Numbered from the stretch's first letter, positions 8,255 through 15,469 are shown. The stretch is DNA of 16,831 bases from an uncultured Clostridia bacterium (GCA_947627785.1 CANQXC010000008.1:1-16831); one strand, 5' to 3'. Notes: generated from the letters alone by a model not told the origin. Numbers and translations: made by a program.

Positions 8255-8983
8255 TTAAATTTCTTTCAATTCCTTACAACCTACTATTGAAACAGCTAAA
8301 GTAATACTTATAATTACTATGCCTAAAAATGTTTTCATTTGTTCTGCACCTGTGTTAGGTATTTTTCTGCTAGCTTCTTGCTCTATTTCAGATTCTTTTA
8401 TAGTGGTTGTTTTAACATCTTCTTCTGTATTCTCTGTAGTTATTTGAGGTTGTCCTAGCTGCTGTGCATCTCCATTATTCCCATCTTCTGATGTTTTATC
8501 ATTCTCTGTTTCTGTGCCTAGATTACCAGTTTCATCTGTTTCACCATTTTTATCATCCCCTAATGTAGATTTATTTTCAACCTCTGTATTTACCCAGTTA
8601 TTTACCGTTGTCATTAATGATTTCATTTGTGACACATTTTCCTCTGTTAAGTTGTCTATTCTGTTTTCAAATTCTGATTGTAAGTATTCTACTATAGAGC
8701 TACTAAGACCATTTACATTAGATAACTGTGCTATATCGTTTTTTAACTTTGTTTTTACAGAATCATCTATTGTCTCTGCTGAAATTAAATCGTTATATGC
8801 CGTATTAATTACTTGTTTTAATTGTTCTAAATCTCCTAACATCCCCATTGCATTAGCCAATTCTAATTTTGATACTATTTCATCCATTGACATTGTTGCA
8901 TATACTACTCTCCCTGTTATAAATAATACAATAAGCAACGCAATAATAATTAAAAACATTATTAAATTTTTCTTTTTTTTCAT
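8255..8983 (-). CDS. Secreted helical protein with IPNTG sorting signal
   Basis: Unrecognised cell-surface protein, 242 residues. An N-terminal hydrophobic stretch after a lysine-rich start (KKKKNLIMFLIIIALL) ends near VVYA, a plausible signal-peptide cleavage site. Residues about 30-140 are rich in predicted alpha-helix and contain two heptad-like blocks; 140-205 is a Thr/Glu/Asp/Asn-rich linker. The C-terminus is a sortase-type cell-wall signal: IPNTG at 208-212, a hydrophobic run (FLGIVIISITLAVSIVG) and a short charged tail (KELKEI). The motif has Ile where most signals have Leu. The same IPNTG occurs in the protein next to the sortase about 5 kb away, so that enzyme is a likely partner. 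The gene has its own promoter and terminator. No functional domain is identifiable. Confidence 0.8.
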   Translation of the reverse strand: MKKKKNLIMFLIIIALLIVLFITGRVVYATMSMDEIVSKLELANAMGMLGDLEQLKQVINTAYNDLISAETIDDSVKTKLKNDIAQLSNVNGLSSSIVEYLQSEFENRIDNLTEENVSQMKSLMTTVNNWVNTEVENKSTLGDDKNGETDETGNLGTETENDKTSEDGNNGDAQQLGQPQITTENTEEDVKTTTIKESEIEQEASRKIPNTGAEQMKTFLGIVIISITLAVSIVGCKELKEI

Positions 8984-9025
8984 TGTATTTCTCCTTATTT
9001 TTCATCCTAAATTTATCTATGTTTT

Positions 9026-9054
9026 ATTTTACCATTTCATTTTTATTTTTTCAA
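9026..9054 (-). promoter_or_regulatory. Sigma-A-like promoter of the small IPNTG protein gene
   Basis: Minus strand TTGAAA (9054-9049), exactly 17 nt, then TAAAAT (9031-9026), about 40 nt before the start codon. Upstream, at roughly 9079-9113, TACAA(A/G) blocks recur at 9-11 nt spacing. AAGGAG precedes the ATG closely. The rest of 8984-9135 is A+T-rich. Confidence 0.6.
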
Positions 9055-9135
9055 TATTTTTGTCTGTTTGTAACATAAGTTTAATATTCTTGTAATATAT
9101 TTGTAATATTTGTAGTGTTTTGTATTTTTTGCATT

Positions 9136-9182
9136 AAAATACACATAGAAAGTAAAAAATATATTTTCTACTTTCTATGTGT
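9136..9182 (-). terminator. Hairpin terminator after the polysaccharide deacetylase
   Basis: A perfect 14-bp inverted repeat, ACACATAGAAAGTA at 9141-9154 against 9169-9182, with A/T-rich inner pairs that can lengthen the stem. It starts 9 nt after the deacetylase stop codon. On the minus strand the tail is ATTTTAATG, a short T run, so termination is likely but perhaps incomplete. Confidence 0.75.
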
Positions 9183-9191
9183 ACTTTATAT

Positions 9192-10010
9192 CTATCTCTT
9201 GAATTCATCTAACGATTTAAACTCATATCCTTCATCTTTTATTTTTTTAATCATTTCATCTAATATGTTACAGTTATCTTTTGATGTAGCATGTAATAAG
9301 ATTATCTCTCCATTATGCATATTAGATAATATCTTTTCTTTTGCATATTCTTCTCTACCCTGCTTATTTTCATCCCAATCATCATATGCAAAGCTCCACA
9401 TAACTGTTGTATATCCTAACGATTTTGAAAGTGCAAGTGTTCTTTCACTATATTCACCTTTTGGTGGTCTTAAATATTTCATCTCATAACCAAATTTCTC
9501 ATATACTGCCATATGAAGTTTTGTTATTTCTTCTTTTAATTTTTCATCATCTAAATCTGGCATACTTGGATGATTTACTGTATGGTTTCCTACTATATGT
9601 CCCTCTTTTATCATTCTCTCTACTAATTCAGGTTGACTATTTAAATAATGTCCTGTTATAAAAAAGGCTGCTTTTACATTATTTTCTTTTAGTGTATCTA
9701 AAATATTGGCTGTATATCCTGCCTCATATCCCTCATCAAATGTTAAGTATACAAACTTATCCTCTTTGTTTCCTATTGCCATATCTCCATTTTCATCTAT
9801 TAGTTTCTTATTTTCTATCCCCAAATCTGGTTGCTCGTGGTTTGTATTCCTCTTTATTCCCCATCCTATTTTTTTATTACTTAAATTTCCTGTACTACTA
9901 GTTTGTAATGTTATTCCACTATCTACACCTTTTATACATACAAACATTACAAACAAAGCAATAAATATTAATCCTACATAAAAGTATTTCTTTTTTAAAT
10001 TTTCCCTCAT
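9192..10010 (-). CDS. pdaA: Polysaccharide deacetylase, PdaA-like
   Basis: NodB-family (carbohydrate esterase 4) enzyme removing N-acetyl groups from N-acetylmuramic acid of peptidoglycan; in Bacillus PdaA this prepares muramic delta-lactam in spore cortex. The 272 residues start with a membrane anchor or signal segment (about 8-27), then KKIGWGIKRNTNHEQPDLG, typical of the PdaA group. Catalytic motifs: FDEG (91-94, D92), HTVNHP (H143, H147 as metal ligands), RPPKGEY (181-187) and LLHAT (H240). I chose the ATG at 10010, which has AAAGGAAG about 10 nt upstream; an ATG at 10052 would add 14 residues but that ribosome binding site would fall inside the gene. It follows the Wzy-SpoIIP gene, so two peptidoglycan-acting proteins are neighbours. 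A vegetative role (PdaC-like) is not excluded. Confidence 0.88.
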   Translation of the reverse strand: MRENLKKKYFYVGLIFIALFVMFVCIKGVDSGITLQTSSTGNLSNKKIGWGIKRNTNHEQPDLGIENKKLIDENGDMAIGNKEDKFVYLTFDEGYEAGYTANILDTLKENNVKAAFFITGHYLNSQPELVERMIKEGHIVGNHTVNHPSMPDLDDEKLKEEITKLHMAVYEKFGYEMKYLRPPKGEYSERTLALSKSLGYTTVMWSFAYDDWDENKQGREEYAKEKILSNMHNGEIILLHATSKDNCNILDEMIKKIKDEGYEFKSLDEFKR

Positions 10011-10108
10011 AATAATCAGTCTTCCTTTCATAAAAATATAATTAGCATACAAACATTTAGATTTGAAATTAATTTTTATATTTTATTTAATATTATGAGA
10101 AATTTTTT

Positions 10109-10146
10109 AAAAAATAACTAAAGATTTTAATCTCTAGTTATTTTTT
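10109..10146 (-). terminator. Strong terminator after the Wzy-SpoIIP gene
   Basis: A 17-bp stem (10146-10130 against 10125-10109, one G-T wobble) with a 4-nt loop, ending in six T on the minus strand. It begins 3 nt after the stop codon at 10150-10152. The A/T-symmetrical ends would work in both directions. The remaining gap, 10011-10108, before the deacetylase holds no promoter I trust. Confidence 0.92.
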
Positions 10147-10149
10147 TAA

Positions 10150-13100
10150 TTAATTATTATTTATAGTTTCTTTTATTACTTCTGCCAGATATTTCATACT
10201 GTTTTTTGCTTCTTCAACTGTGTTTTCATCATGTCCAACTTCTATTAGTGTTGCACATTGGCTTAAATCCTGATTATAATCTCCTGTATAAATATACATC
10301 GCTTTAAATAAACCTGGATACATTTCATCAGCTTTCTTTTGTACACTTACAGCCCATTTTAAATTATTTTTCCAATTTACATGCCCAACTGCTATTATAA
10401 ATCTTAATTTTGCTACTTTATTCGAATCTATTTCTATATAATTTTCATCATTCTCATTACCTGCATATGAATCTCTATGAATATCAAAAATAATATCAAT
10501 ATTATTACCCTGTTCCTGTAAATATCCTTTTACAAGATCATATGAATTATAGTAAGCATTATTGGTAGTATCAATATCATTATATGTTTTTAAGTGTGTA
10601 ACTTTAAAACCTTTTTGTTTTAAATCATTCGAAAATTCCTCTCCAACACTTACCATATTATATTCTTCATTTAAAGTTTTCTTATAATCAACCTCTTCAT
10701 AATCAACAGAATCATACGCTTCTGTTGTGTGTGTATGATAAATAATAATATCTTGTTTATTATCTATATTAAATTGATTATCTTGAACCAATTCTTCTAA
10801 ATTTACTTGTGTAGTATTAATAGCATTTATTCCCAAACAATATTTTTTATACATATTGTTAGCATAATCATAATTTTGCATAAGTAAATTATATTCTACT
10901 TGATCAATTGGTTTTTTATGTTCCATATCATATATATTTATTAATTCTTGCTTCGCTTCCTCAAATTTTTCTATATTCATTTTTGCCAACTTTACTATCC
11001 ATTTAAAAGTATGAGGATCCTTTTTTCCTTCCAATATATTAAGAGCAACACTTATATCATTATATTTTTTTGCTGTTTCTTTACTATCATATTTCCATTT
11101 ATTTTCTTCTAAAATAACTCTTTTATAATATTTTTCTGCTTCTGTTTCAATATTATCTTTTCCACTTAAGGCATATGCATTTATACTTTCTGTTGCAATA
11201 TCTACTTTTGCTAGATTATACTTTTCGTATTTAATCATTTTTTCAAGTATCTCATAAATTTTATAATTGTTATTTTTATATTGTTCTGAATTTTCATCAA
11301 GTTGAAGGTTTGCTTTTTGTAATTTACTTATCATAATTTCTCCATTATATATACATGGATTTTTAAGTAAAATGCCTGTAATACATGCAACAACTATTAT
11401 TACTATATTTGAAATATAAGCTTTTGATTCTCTATCTCTAACTTTTAATATAGTTGAATACATTCCTAGATTTATAAAGAATATTACTTGTATATACCAT
11501 AATGACATATCAATATCTAATAAACTATGAATAAATAATGCTATTAAAGCAAATTGTATACCCCTATATTTTTCTATTACTTCTTTATCTATTTTTCTAG
11601 AATTAATTACCAAAATTATTATACCAAATATAGAAATTAAGCCTAATATTCCAAATTCTAACCATATTTGTATTAAATAACAATGAGCATCATTTGATGT
11701 ATAACCATATTGTTGTACATCTTTATATTTTAAGCTCCAGCAATCTCCTCCTATACCTGTCAAAAAATTATTAGAAATTAATTTCAATCCATCCCTTAGA
11801 AAATGTATTCTTTCTTGTGCAGTCCTATTTTGTAAATTAATATCTTTTATTTTTTCTACAAATTTTGTTGGCAAATGTTTATATTCTAAAATAATTTCTT
11901 CATTGTTAATTAAAAATTCTTTTAATACTAATGTTCTTGTTATAATATCAGATTTTGTTGTAAATTCTAATTTTATCTCTGATGTATTTTCATTTGTAAC
12001 TAATTCTATTTCTTTTTTCCCTGAAAAGTTTCCAAATTCTATCTCTTTTTGTCTTATTCCTTCAAGACTTCTAGAATCTCTTTCTATAATTCTTATCTTA
12101 AAAAAATCGTCCTCATTTTTTTCTTCATTTCCCCAAACTTTTGCTTCTATATTAAGACTTAAAATATACTTAGTATTTGGCTTAATATTCCTTATAATTT
12201 TAGAATTATAATCTGATTGTGTGTTTTCTATAAAAACAACAAATTCGTCTTTATTATGGAGTTCAAAGCCTACCCATATAACACCTACTAATAATACAAT
12301 CACAATACCTATAATAAAATGAGTATAATGAATATTTACCTTTAACATTTTTTTATTCCATATAAATACCAATTCTAACCAGAATAAACTAAATACAACA
12401 ATACTTAGGTAATATTGTCGCACCAAAAATTTTTGAAATATAAAAATGTAAATTGCTGACATTACTAGAGATTGTATCAAATTATGTAACATATATATGC
12501 TCTTTTTTCTGTCTTTTAACAAAATAAAATATATAAATAATAAACATGGAAAAACAATAAATGTAAATTTTGAATATGTTAATAAAATCCCAAGAATAAA
12601 TATTGAATTACAAATTCCATACAATATACTTTTTTTGGTATCTATATTTATTAACATCTCATTTATGCTAATAAAATAATTAAACATAATCAATGCAGCA
12701 AATGAATTAGGATTAGTAATTAATGATATTAATCTTCCTTCACCATTTGAAATTGTACCAATTTTCATAAATTTAAAAATTTCATCATTGCATAAATTTC
12801 CTATACCTAAGAATATAAGTATTATAGTAAATACAAGGCTTACGTTTTTTATATATTTAACTGTATTCTTATTCTTTTTACACATATCCCTTGTAAATAT
12901 GTAAACCCATAATAATGTTAAATAGTTTAATATAGTCTCACAAGTAGGTACTAAACTAACAAATGAATTAAAAACTAAAGGTATTATTGTTGAAAATACC
13001 AATAGCACCATAAAAAAGTCTAATTTTGATTGTATGATTTTTATTTTTTCTTTTTTATATAAACAAATTAAACAATATATTAACATTAATATATTTATAC

Positions 13101-13218
13101 AAATATGTATATTAGTATATAATACATCTTTTTGTATACACAAACTAGATGATATTATTAAAAGAATTAATATCACTATATTTACATCTTTTAATTTTTC
13201 TTTAAACATATCTTCCAC
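10150..13218 (-). CDS. O-antigen ligase/polymerase-like membrane protein fused to a SpoIIP peptidoglycan hydrolase domain
   Basis: One uninterrupted frame of 1022 residues. Residues about 12-320 carry roughly ten membrane helices, with TNPNSFAALIMF at 168-179 as in Wzy-type proteins. Residues about 325-445 form a beta-rich, carbohydrate-binding-module-like loop. The Wzy_C core follows: NRTAQERIHFLRDGL (464-478), FLTGIGGDCW, then NDAHCYLIQIWLEFGILGL (H512) and HSLLDIDMSLWY (H564). After a last helix (about 602-618) comes an outward helical linker to about 815. Residues 820-1020 match SpoIIP: HTHTTEAY (H828, H830, E833), FDIHRDS (H914), LKWAVSVQKKADEMYPG and TLIEVGHDENT (E993). SpoIIP normally is a separate engulfment protein cutting peptidoglycan with SpoIID. 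Here the domain would be displayed outside the membrane. GGTGG lies 6 nt before the ATG. The gene is flanked by terminators, so it is probably a single-gene unit. Confidence 0.88.
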   Translation of the reverse strand: MEDMFKEKLKDVNIVILILLIISSSLCIQKDVLYTNIHICINILMLIYCLICLYKKEKIKIIQSKLDFFMVLLVFSTIIPLVFNSFVSLVPTCETILNYLTLLWVYIFTRDMCKKNKNTVKYIKNVSLVFTIILIFLGIGNLCNDEIFKFMKIGTISNGEGRLISLITNPNSFAALIMFNYFISINEMLINIDTKKSILYGICNSIFILGILLTYSKFTFIVFPCLLFIYFILLKDRKKSIYMLHNLIQSLVMSAIYIFIFQKFLVRQYYLSIVVFSLFWLELVFIWNKKMLKVNIHYTHFIIGIVIVLLVGVIWVGFELHNKDEFVVFIENTQSDYNSKIIRNIKPNTKYILSLNIEAKVWGNEEKNEDDFFKIRIIERDSRSLEGIRQKEIEFGNFSGKKEIELVTNENTSEIKLEFTTKSDIITRTLVLKEFLINNEEIILEYKHLPTKFVEKIKDINLQNRTAQERIHFLRDGLKLISNNFLTGIGGDCWSLKYKDVQQYGYTSNDAHCYLIQIWLEFGILGLISIFGIIILVINSRKIDKEVIEKYRGIQFALIALFIHSLLDIDMSLWYIQVIFFINLGMYSTILKVRDRESKAYISNIVIIVVACITGILLKNPCIYNGEIMISKLQKANLQLDENSEQYKNNNYKIYEILEKMIKYEKYNLAKVDIATESINAYALSGKDNIETEAEKYYKRVILEENKWKYDSKETAKKYNDISVALNILEGKKDPHTFKWIVKLAKMNIEKFEEAKQELINIYDMEHKKPIDQVEYNLLMQNYDYANNMYKKYCLGINAINTTQVNLEELVQDNQFNIDNKQDIIIYHTHTTEAYDSVDYEEVDYKKTLNEEYNMVSVGEEFSNDLKQKGFKVTHLKTYNDIDTTNNAYYNSYDLVKGYLQEQGNNIDIIFDIHRDSYAGNENDENYIEIDSNKVAKLRFIIAVGHVNWKNNLKWAVSVQKKADEMYPGLFKAMYIYTGDYNQDLSQCATLIEVGHDENTVEEAKNSMKYLAEVIKETINNN

Positions 13219-13250
13219 CTTAATTACATTTTATGTATTTTTAAGAAATT

Positions 13251-13270
13251 TTAACTTCCCTTTAAGTTAA
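13251..13270. promoter_or_regulatory. Operator-like palindrome before the Wzy-SpoIIP gene
   Basis: TTAACTT, 6 nt, AAGTTAA: a perfect 7-bp dyad about 33-52 nt before the start codon, where a promoter would be expected. No convincing -35/-10 pair is visible beside it, so the assignment is tentative. TTTAAGTTAA recurs once at 13351-13360. Confidence 0.35.
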
Positions 13271-13315
13271 AGATTGTGAGTTAGTATTAATAATCTTGTT
13301 GTCTCACAATAAAAA
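13269..13315 (+). repeat. Copy A of a 47-48 bp repeat
   Basis: Begins AAAGATTGTG and ends in a 24-nt block (13292-13315) containing CTTGTTGTCTCACAAT and five A. The same two blocks, at nearly the same spacing (13 against 14 nt), occur in inverted orientation at 15405-15452: 10 of 10 and 22 of 24 positions agree. Within the copy, ATTGTGAG (13273-13280) and CTCACAAT (13303-13310) are complementary. Confidence 0.65.
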
Positions 13316-13344
13316 TGCTATTAATATAAAACTAATAGCATTTT
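13311..13344 (-). terminator. Terminator of the srtB-IPNTG unit
   Basis: Minus strand AAAATGCTATTA (13344-13333), 9-nt loop, TAATAGCATTTT (13323-13312), tail T: a perfect 12-bp stem ending in a T run. It lies 17 nt after the stop codon of the EPEK-repeat protein. Confidence 0.88.
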
Positions 13345-13361
13345 CATTTCTTTAAGTTAAT

Positions 13362-14564
13362 TTACTCACTTATATTTTTAATTTTGATAAAATATATTAC
13401 ACCTAATATAGCAGTTATTATTATTAAAATAAATACTATTGATTTTTCTCCAGTATTTGGTATCTTTTCATCAGATACTGTATTATCTTTCTCTTTTTCT
13501 GGAACTATCTCTGGTTCTTTTTCTGGTTTCTTCTCAGGTTCTTTCTCTGGTTCTTTTTCTGGCTCCTTTTCAGGTTCTTTCTCAGGTTCTTTTTCTGGCT
13601 CCTTTTCAGGTTCTTTTTCTGGTTCTTTTTCTGGTTCCTGTGTTGGCATATATTTTTTTATCTCACCCCAACTAAAATTTTCCAAACCATATTCAGTAAA
13701 TGATTTATCAATATACGTGTCTTTTACTATACCATTACCTTGATACAAGTATATATCTTCTAAATTACGATATTTTCCTTCTTCATTATCTAGCTCAATA
13801 TATATATAGTAATATTCTCCTTTTTCAATGTCAAACTTTCCTATTAATGAATTGCTTCCATTTAGTTCATAACTTTCACTATATACTGCTGATGATTGTT
13901 TTGCATATGCCATTAATTTATCAAATGCGTCTTCTCCCTCATTTTTTATTGCTAATAAAACACTATAATCTGTTACTTTTCCAACTTTTACATTAAAATT
14001 TCTACTTCCATTTGTATTATCATATGGTTCATATATTGTTAAAGCCATTTTATTATTATAAAACCATCCCAGAAATGCCAATTTCATTCTACTGCCTAGT
14101 TTACGTAATGCAGGTTTTTGTACTATTTCTCCAGATAATACTTCTTTTATTTCATATTCTGAGTCTTGTTTTACCCTAGCTTCTATTATCCAAACATGTA
14201 TATCACCATTTAAATCTATGTACTTATTCATTTTATCATAAGGTACTATTTTATCACTTGTTGTATCCCATACGTGCAATGCATTATTTGCTAATACATC
14301 AACTGTTTCTCCCATTTCTGGTTTAGTTTCTAAATTTGAAACAAATATATAATATTTTGTTCCACTTTCTTTATTAAAAACAACATCCTCAAACTTTAAA
14401 TCATATTCTGATATTCCTGAATCTCCTCTATCAACAAATGACATGCTTACATTAGAAAAATCTGTCCAAACTATATCTCCTTCTTGAGCTTTAACTCTCA
14501 TATTAAAGCCAATTGATATATAAAAAATTATAGCAATTAATAAAATATTGATAACTTTCTTCAT
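13362..14564 (-). CDS. Sortase-anchored surface protein with EPEK repeat stalk and IPNTG signal
   Basis: Unrecognised secreted protein, 400 residues. A signal peptide (residues 1-26, hydrophobic core ILLIAIIFYISIGF) ends in VKA before QEGD. Residues about 30-300 form a beta-rich ectodomain with many Tyr and Trp; I recognise no named fold. Residues 310-345 are nine EPEK units, then KPEK and EPEI, a charged stalk suited to span the wall. IPNTG at 368-372, a hydrophobic helix (SIVFILIIITAILGVIYFI) and a basic end complete a cell-wall sorting signal. The gene lies 79 nt downstream of the class B sortase and has its own sigma-A-like promoter in that gap. The adjacency and shared transcription direction make it the sortase's most likely substrate. 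A role in adhesion or polymer binding would be a guess. Confidence 0.83.
   Translation of the reverse strand: MKKVINILLIAIIFYISIGFNMRVKAQEGDIVWTDFSNVSMSFVDRGDSGISEYDLKFEDVVFNKESGTKYYIFVSNLETKPEMGETVDVLANNALHVWDTTSDKIVPYDKMNKYIDLNGDIHVWIIEARVKQDSEYEIKEVLSGEIVQKPALRKLGSRMKLAFLGWFYNNKMALTIYEPYDNTNGSRNFNVKVGKVTDYSVLLAIKNEGEDAFDKLMAYAKQSSAVYSESYELNGSNSLIGKFDIEKGEYYYIYIELDNEEGKYRNLEDIYLYQGNGIVKDTYIDKSFTEYGLENFSWGEIKKYMPTQEPEKEPEKEPEKEPEKEPEKEPEKEPEKEPEKEPEKKPEKEPEIVPEKEKDNTVSDEKIPNTGEKSIVFILIIITAILGVIYFIKIKNISE
13506..13637 (-). repeat. 12-bp tandem repeat coding for EPEK
   Basis: Eleven 12-nt units encoding nine EPEK, one KPEK and one EPEI. Units differ only at synonymous third positions (GAA/GAG, CCA/CCT, AAA/AAG). 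Units 2-4 and 5-7 nearly repeat each other in codon choice, suggesting a 36-nt duplication step. Likely to vary in length between strains. Confidence 0.9.
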
Positions 14565-14597
14565 AAGTATCCCTCACTCTCATTTATACCTAGTTTT

Positions 14598-14626
14598 ATT
14601 ATATCATTTTTGTACTTTTCTTGCAA
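14598..14626 (-). promoter_or_regulatory. Sigma-A-like promoter of the EPEK-repeat protein gene
   Basis: Minus strand TTGCAA (14626-14621), exactly 17 nt, then TATAAT (14603-14598), about 35 nt before the ATG. GAGGG lies 6 nt before the start. The promoter sits inside the sortase-substrate gap with no terminator, so the substrate can be made both with the sortase and alone. Confidence 0.7.
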
Positions 14627-14643
14627 TAAATTCTTCAAATTTT

Positions 14644-15372
14644 TCATAACACAATAACTTCTATTGCATGAACTATCACTCTTCGTTTATTTGTACTGTC
14701 ACATGTTATTAAAGTTATAATTTTGTTTTCATAATTTATCTCTTGACCAAATTTAATTTTACTTTTTGAAATTGCATTATCAATATATTTTTTCTTTTCA
14801 TTTTCTGTAAACTTATTTTTTATAACTTCTAAATTAGGTTCATCAATATAACATGAAAATACTTTATATGTGCTATATTTGTTTTCAGTAAAAATTTGAA
14901 TATCAATATCCGTTCCTAAATCTCCATTATATATTTTATGAAGATTTGAAAACATCCTATCATTTTTCATATTGTGTCCATAAATAACTGTATTTTCATC
15001 TAAAAAACTTTTATTAACATTACTATATACAAATATACTACCTGCCACACTATATTTTTTGTATATGTCTTTTCTTAAATAATATTCATTTGTTGGACCT
15101 TGTAAAATTGGATAATTTATATATGTATTATTTATTATAATCCATGCAAAAATATCTGGATTTATTTCTTTTAACTTTCCAAAATCAATAGATATCATCT
15201 CTTCTCCTGTTTCAGGTTCTTCCTCTTTTGTAATAATTTCTGTATATAGTTCTTTTTCTAATTTTTTAGTTTCTATATCACTTTTAACCCATATAAAAAC
15301 ATTATAACCTGAATATAAAAATAAGCATATAAATATTATAAGAATTATATTTATTAATATTTTGTTTTTCAT
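14644..15372 (-). CDS. srtB: Class B sortase
   Basis: Membrane-anchored cysteine transpeptidase that cuts a C-terminal sorting signal and joins the protein to the cell wall. The 242 residues have an N-terminal anchor (about 5-27), so the catalytic domain faces outside. The class B opening is clear: LKEINPDIFAWIIINNTYINYPILQ, then NEYYLRKD. Catalytic residues are H133 (TVIYGHNM), C224 (TLITCD) and R231 (RRVIVHA). Class B enzymes classically use NPQTN-like signals, but the nearby candidate substrates end in IPNTG or VPNTS; clostridial class B sortases with PxTG-type signals are known. The gene heads a two-gene unit with the EPEK-repeat protein. Its promoter region is elaborate (dyad, triple repeats, leader hairpin). 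Stop is TGA. AAGGAAA lies about 12 nt before the ATG. Confidence 0.92.
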   Translation of the reverse strand: MKNKILINIILIIFICLFLYSGYNVFIWVKSDIETKKLEKELYTEIITKEEEPETGEEMISIDFGKLKEINPDIFAWIIINNTYINYPILQGPTNEYYLRKDIYKKYSVAGSIFVYSNVNKSFLDENTVIYGHNMKNDRMFSNLHKIYNGDLGTDIDIQIFTENKYSTYKVFSCYIDEPNLEVIKNKFTENEKKKYIDNAISKSKIKFGQEINYENKIITLITCDSTNKRRVIVHAIEVIVL

Positions 15373-15404
15373 ATGTCTTTAATTTCCTTCTTAACATTTT
15401 TGTT

Positions 15405-15452
15405 TTTTTATTGTGAAACAACAAGGTTCCTGGGTACCCACCCACAATCTTT
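15405..15452 (-). repeat. Copy B of the 47-48 bp repeat, inverted
   Basis: Minus-strand copy of the sequence at 13269-13315: AAAGATTGTG (15452-15443), 14 nt, then a 24-nt block (15428-15405) with CTTGTTGTTTCACAAT and five A. The inner 14 nt are GC-rich here and A+T-rich in copy A. The copy overlaps the srtB leader hairpin. Confidence 0.65.
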
Positions 15453-15469
15453 GATTGTGCTGGTGGGTA
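15435..15469 (-). other. GC-rich hairpin in the srtB leader
   Basis: TACCCACC+CACAATC (15435-15449) pairs with GATTGTG (15453-15459) and GGTGGGTA (15462-15469): a 15-bp stem with a 3-nt loop and a 2-nt bulge (15460-15461). It is far richer in G+C than its surroundings. It has no T run, so it is not an intrinsic terminator. On the minus strand it lies just after the predicted srtB transcription start, in a leader of about 115 nt. Confidence 0.7.

Noticed and set aside
8514..9095. Plus-strand open frame of 193 codons
   Set aside because: Antisense to the small IPNTG protein gene and its promoter region; no ribosome binding site and no recognisable domain.
10011..10052. Upstream ATG adding 14 residues to the deacetylase
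   Set aside because: The only good ribosome binding site, AAAGGAAG, lies within this extension and fits the ATG at 10010, which also puts the membrane segment in the usual place.
10085..10100. CATAATATTA on the minus strand as a sporulation sigma -10 box for the deacetylase
   Set aside because: It resembles sigma E/K/G -10 elements, but no matching -35 is found at the needed distance and the DNA is too A+T-rich for such a short match to mean much.
10850..10900. Possibility that the SpoIIP domain is a separate gene starting at M780 or M789 of the fusion
   Set aside because: No ribosome binding site precedes those codons, no signal peptide or membrane anchor follows, and the frame is continuous with the Wzy-like part.
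13384..13743. Plus-strand open frame of 119 codons rich in Ser-Gly-Phe repeats
   Set aside because: It is the antisense image of the EPEK repeat array; a repetitive 12-nt unit keeps all frames open. It has no ribosome binding site and the sense frame has a signal peptide and sorting signal.
15435..15469. Intrinsic terminator reading in either direction
   Set aside because: No T run follows the stem on either strand.
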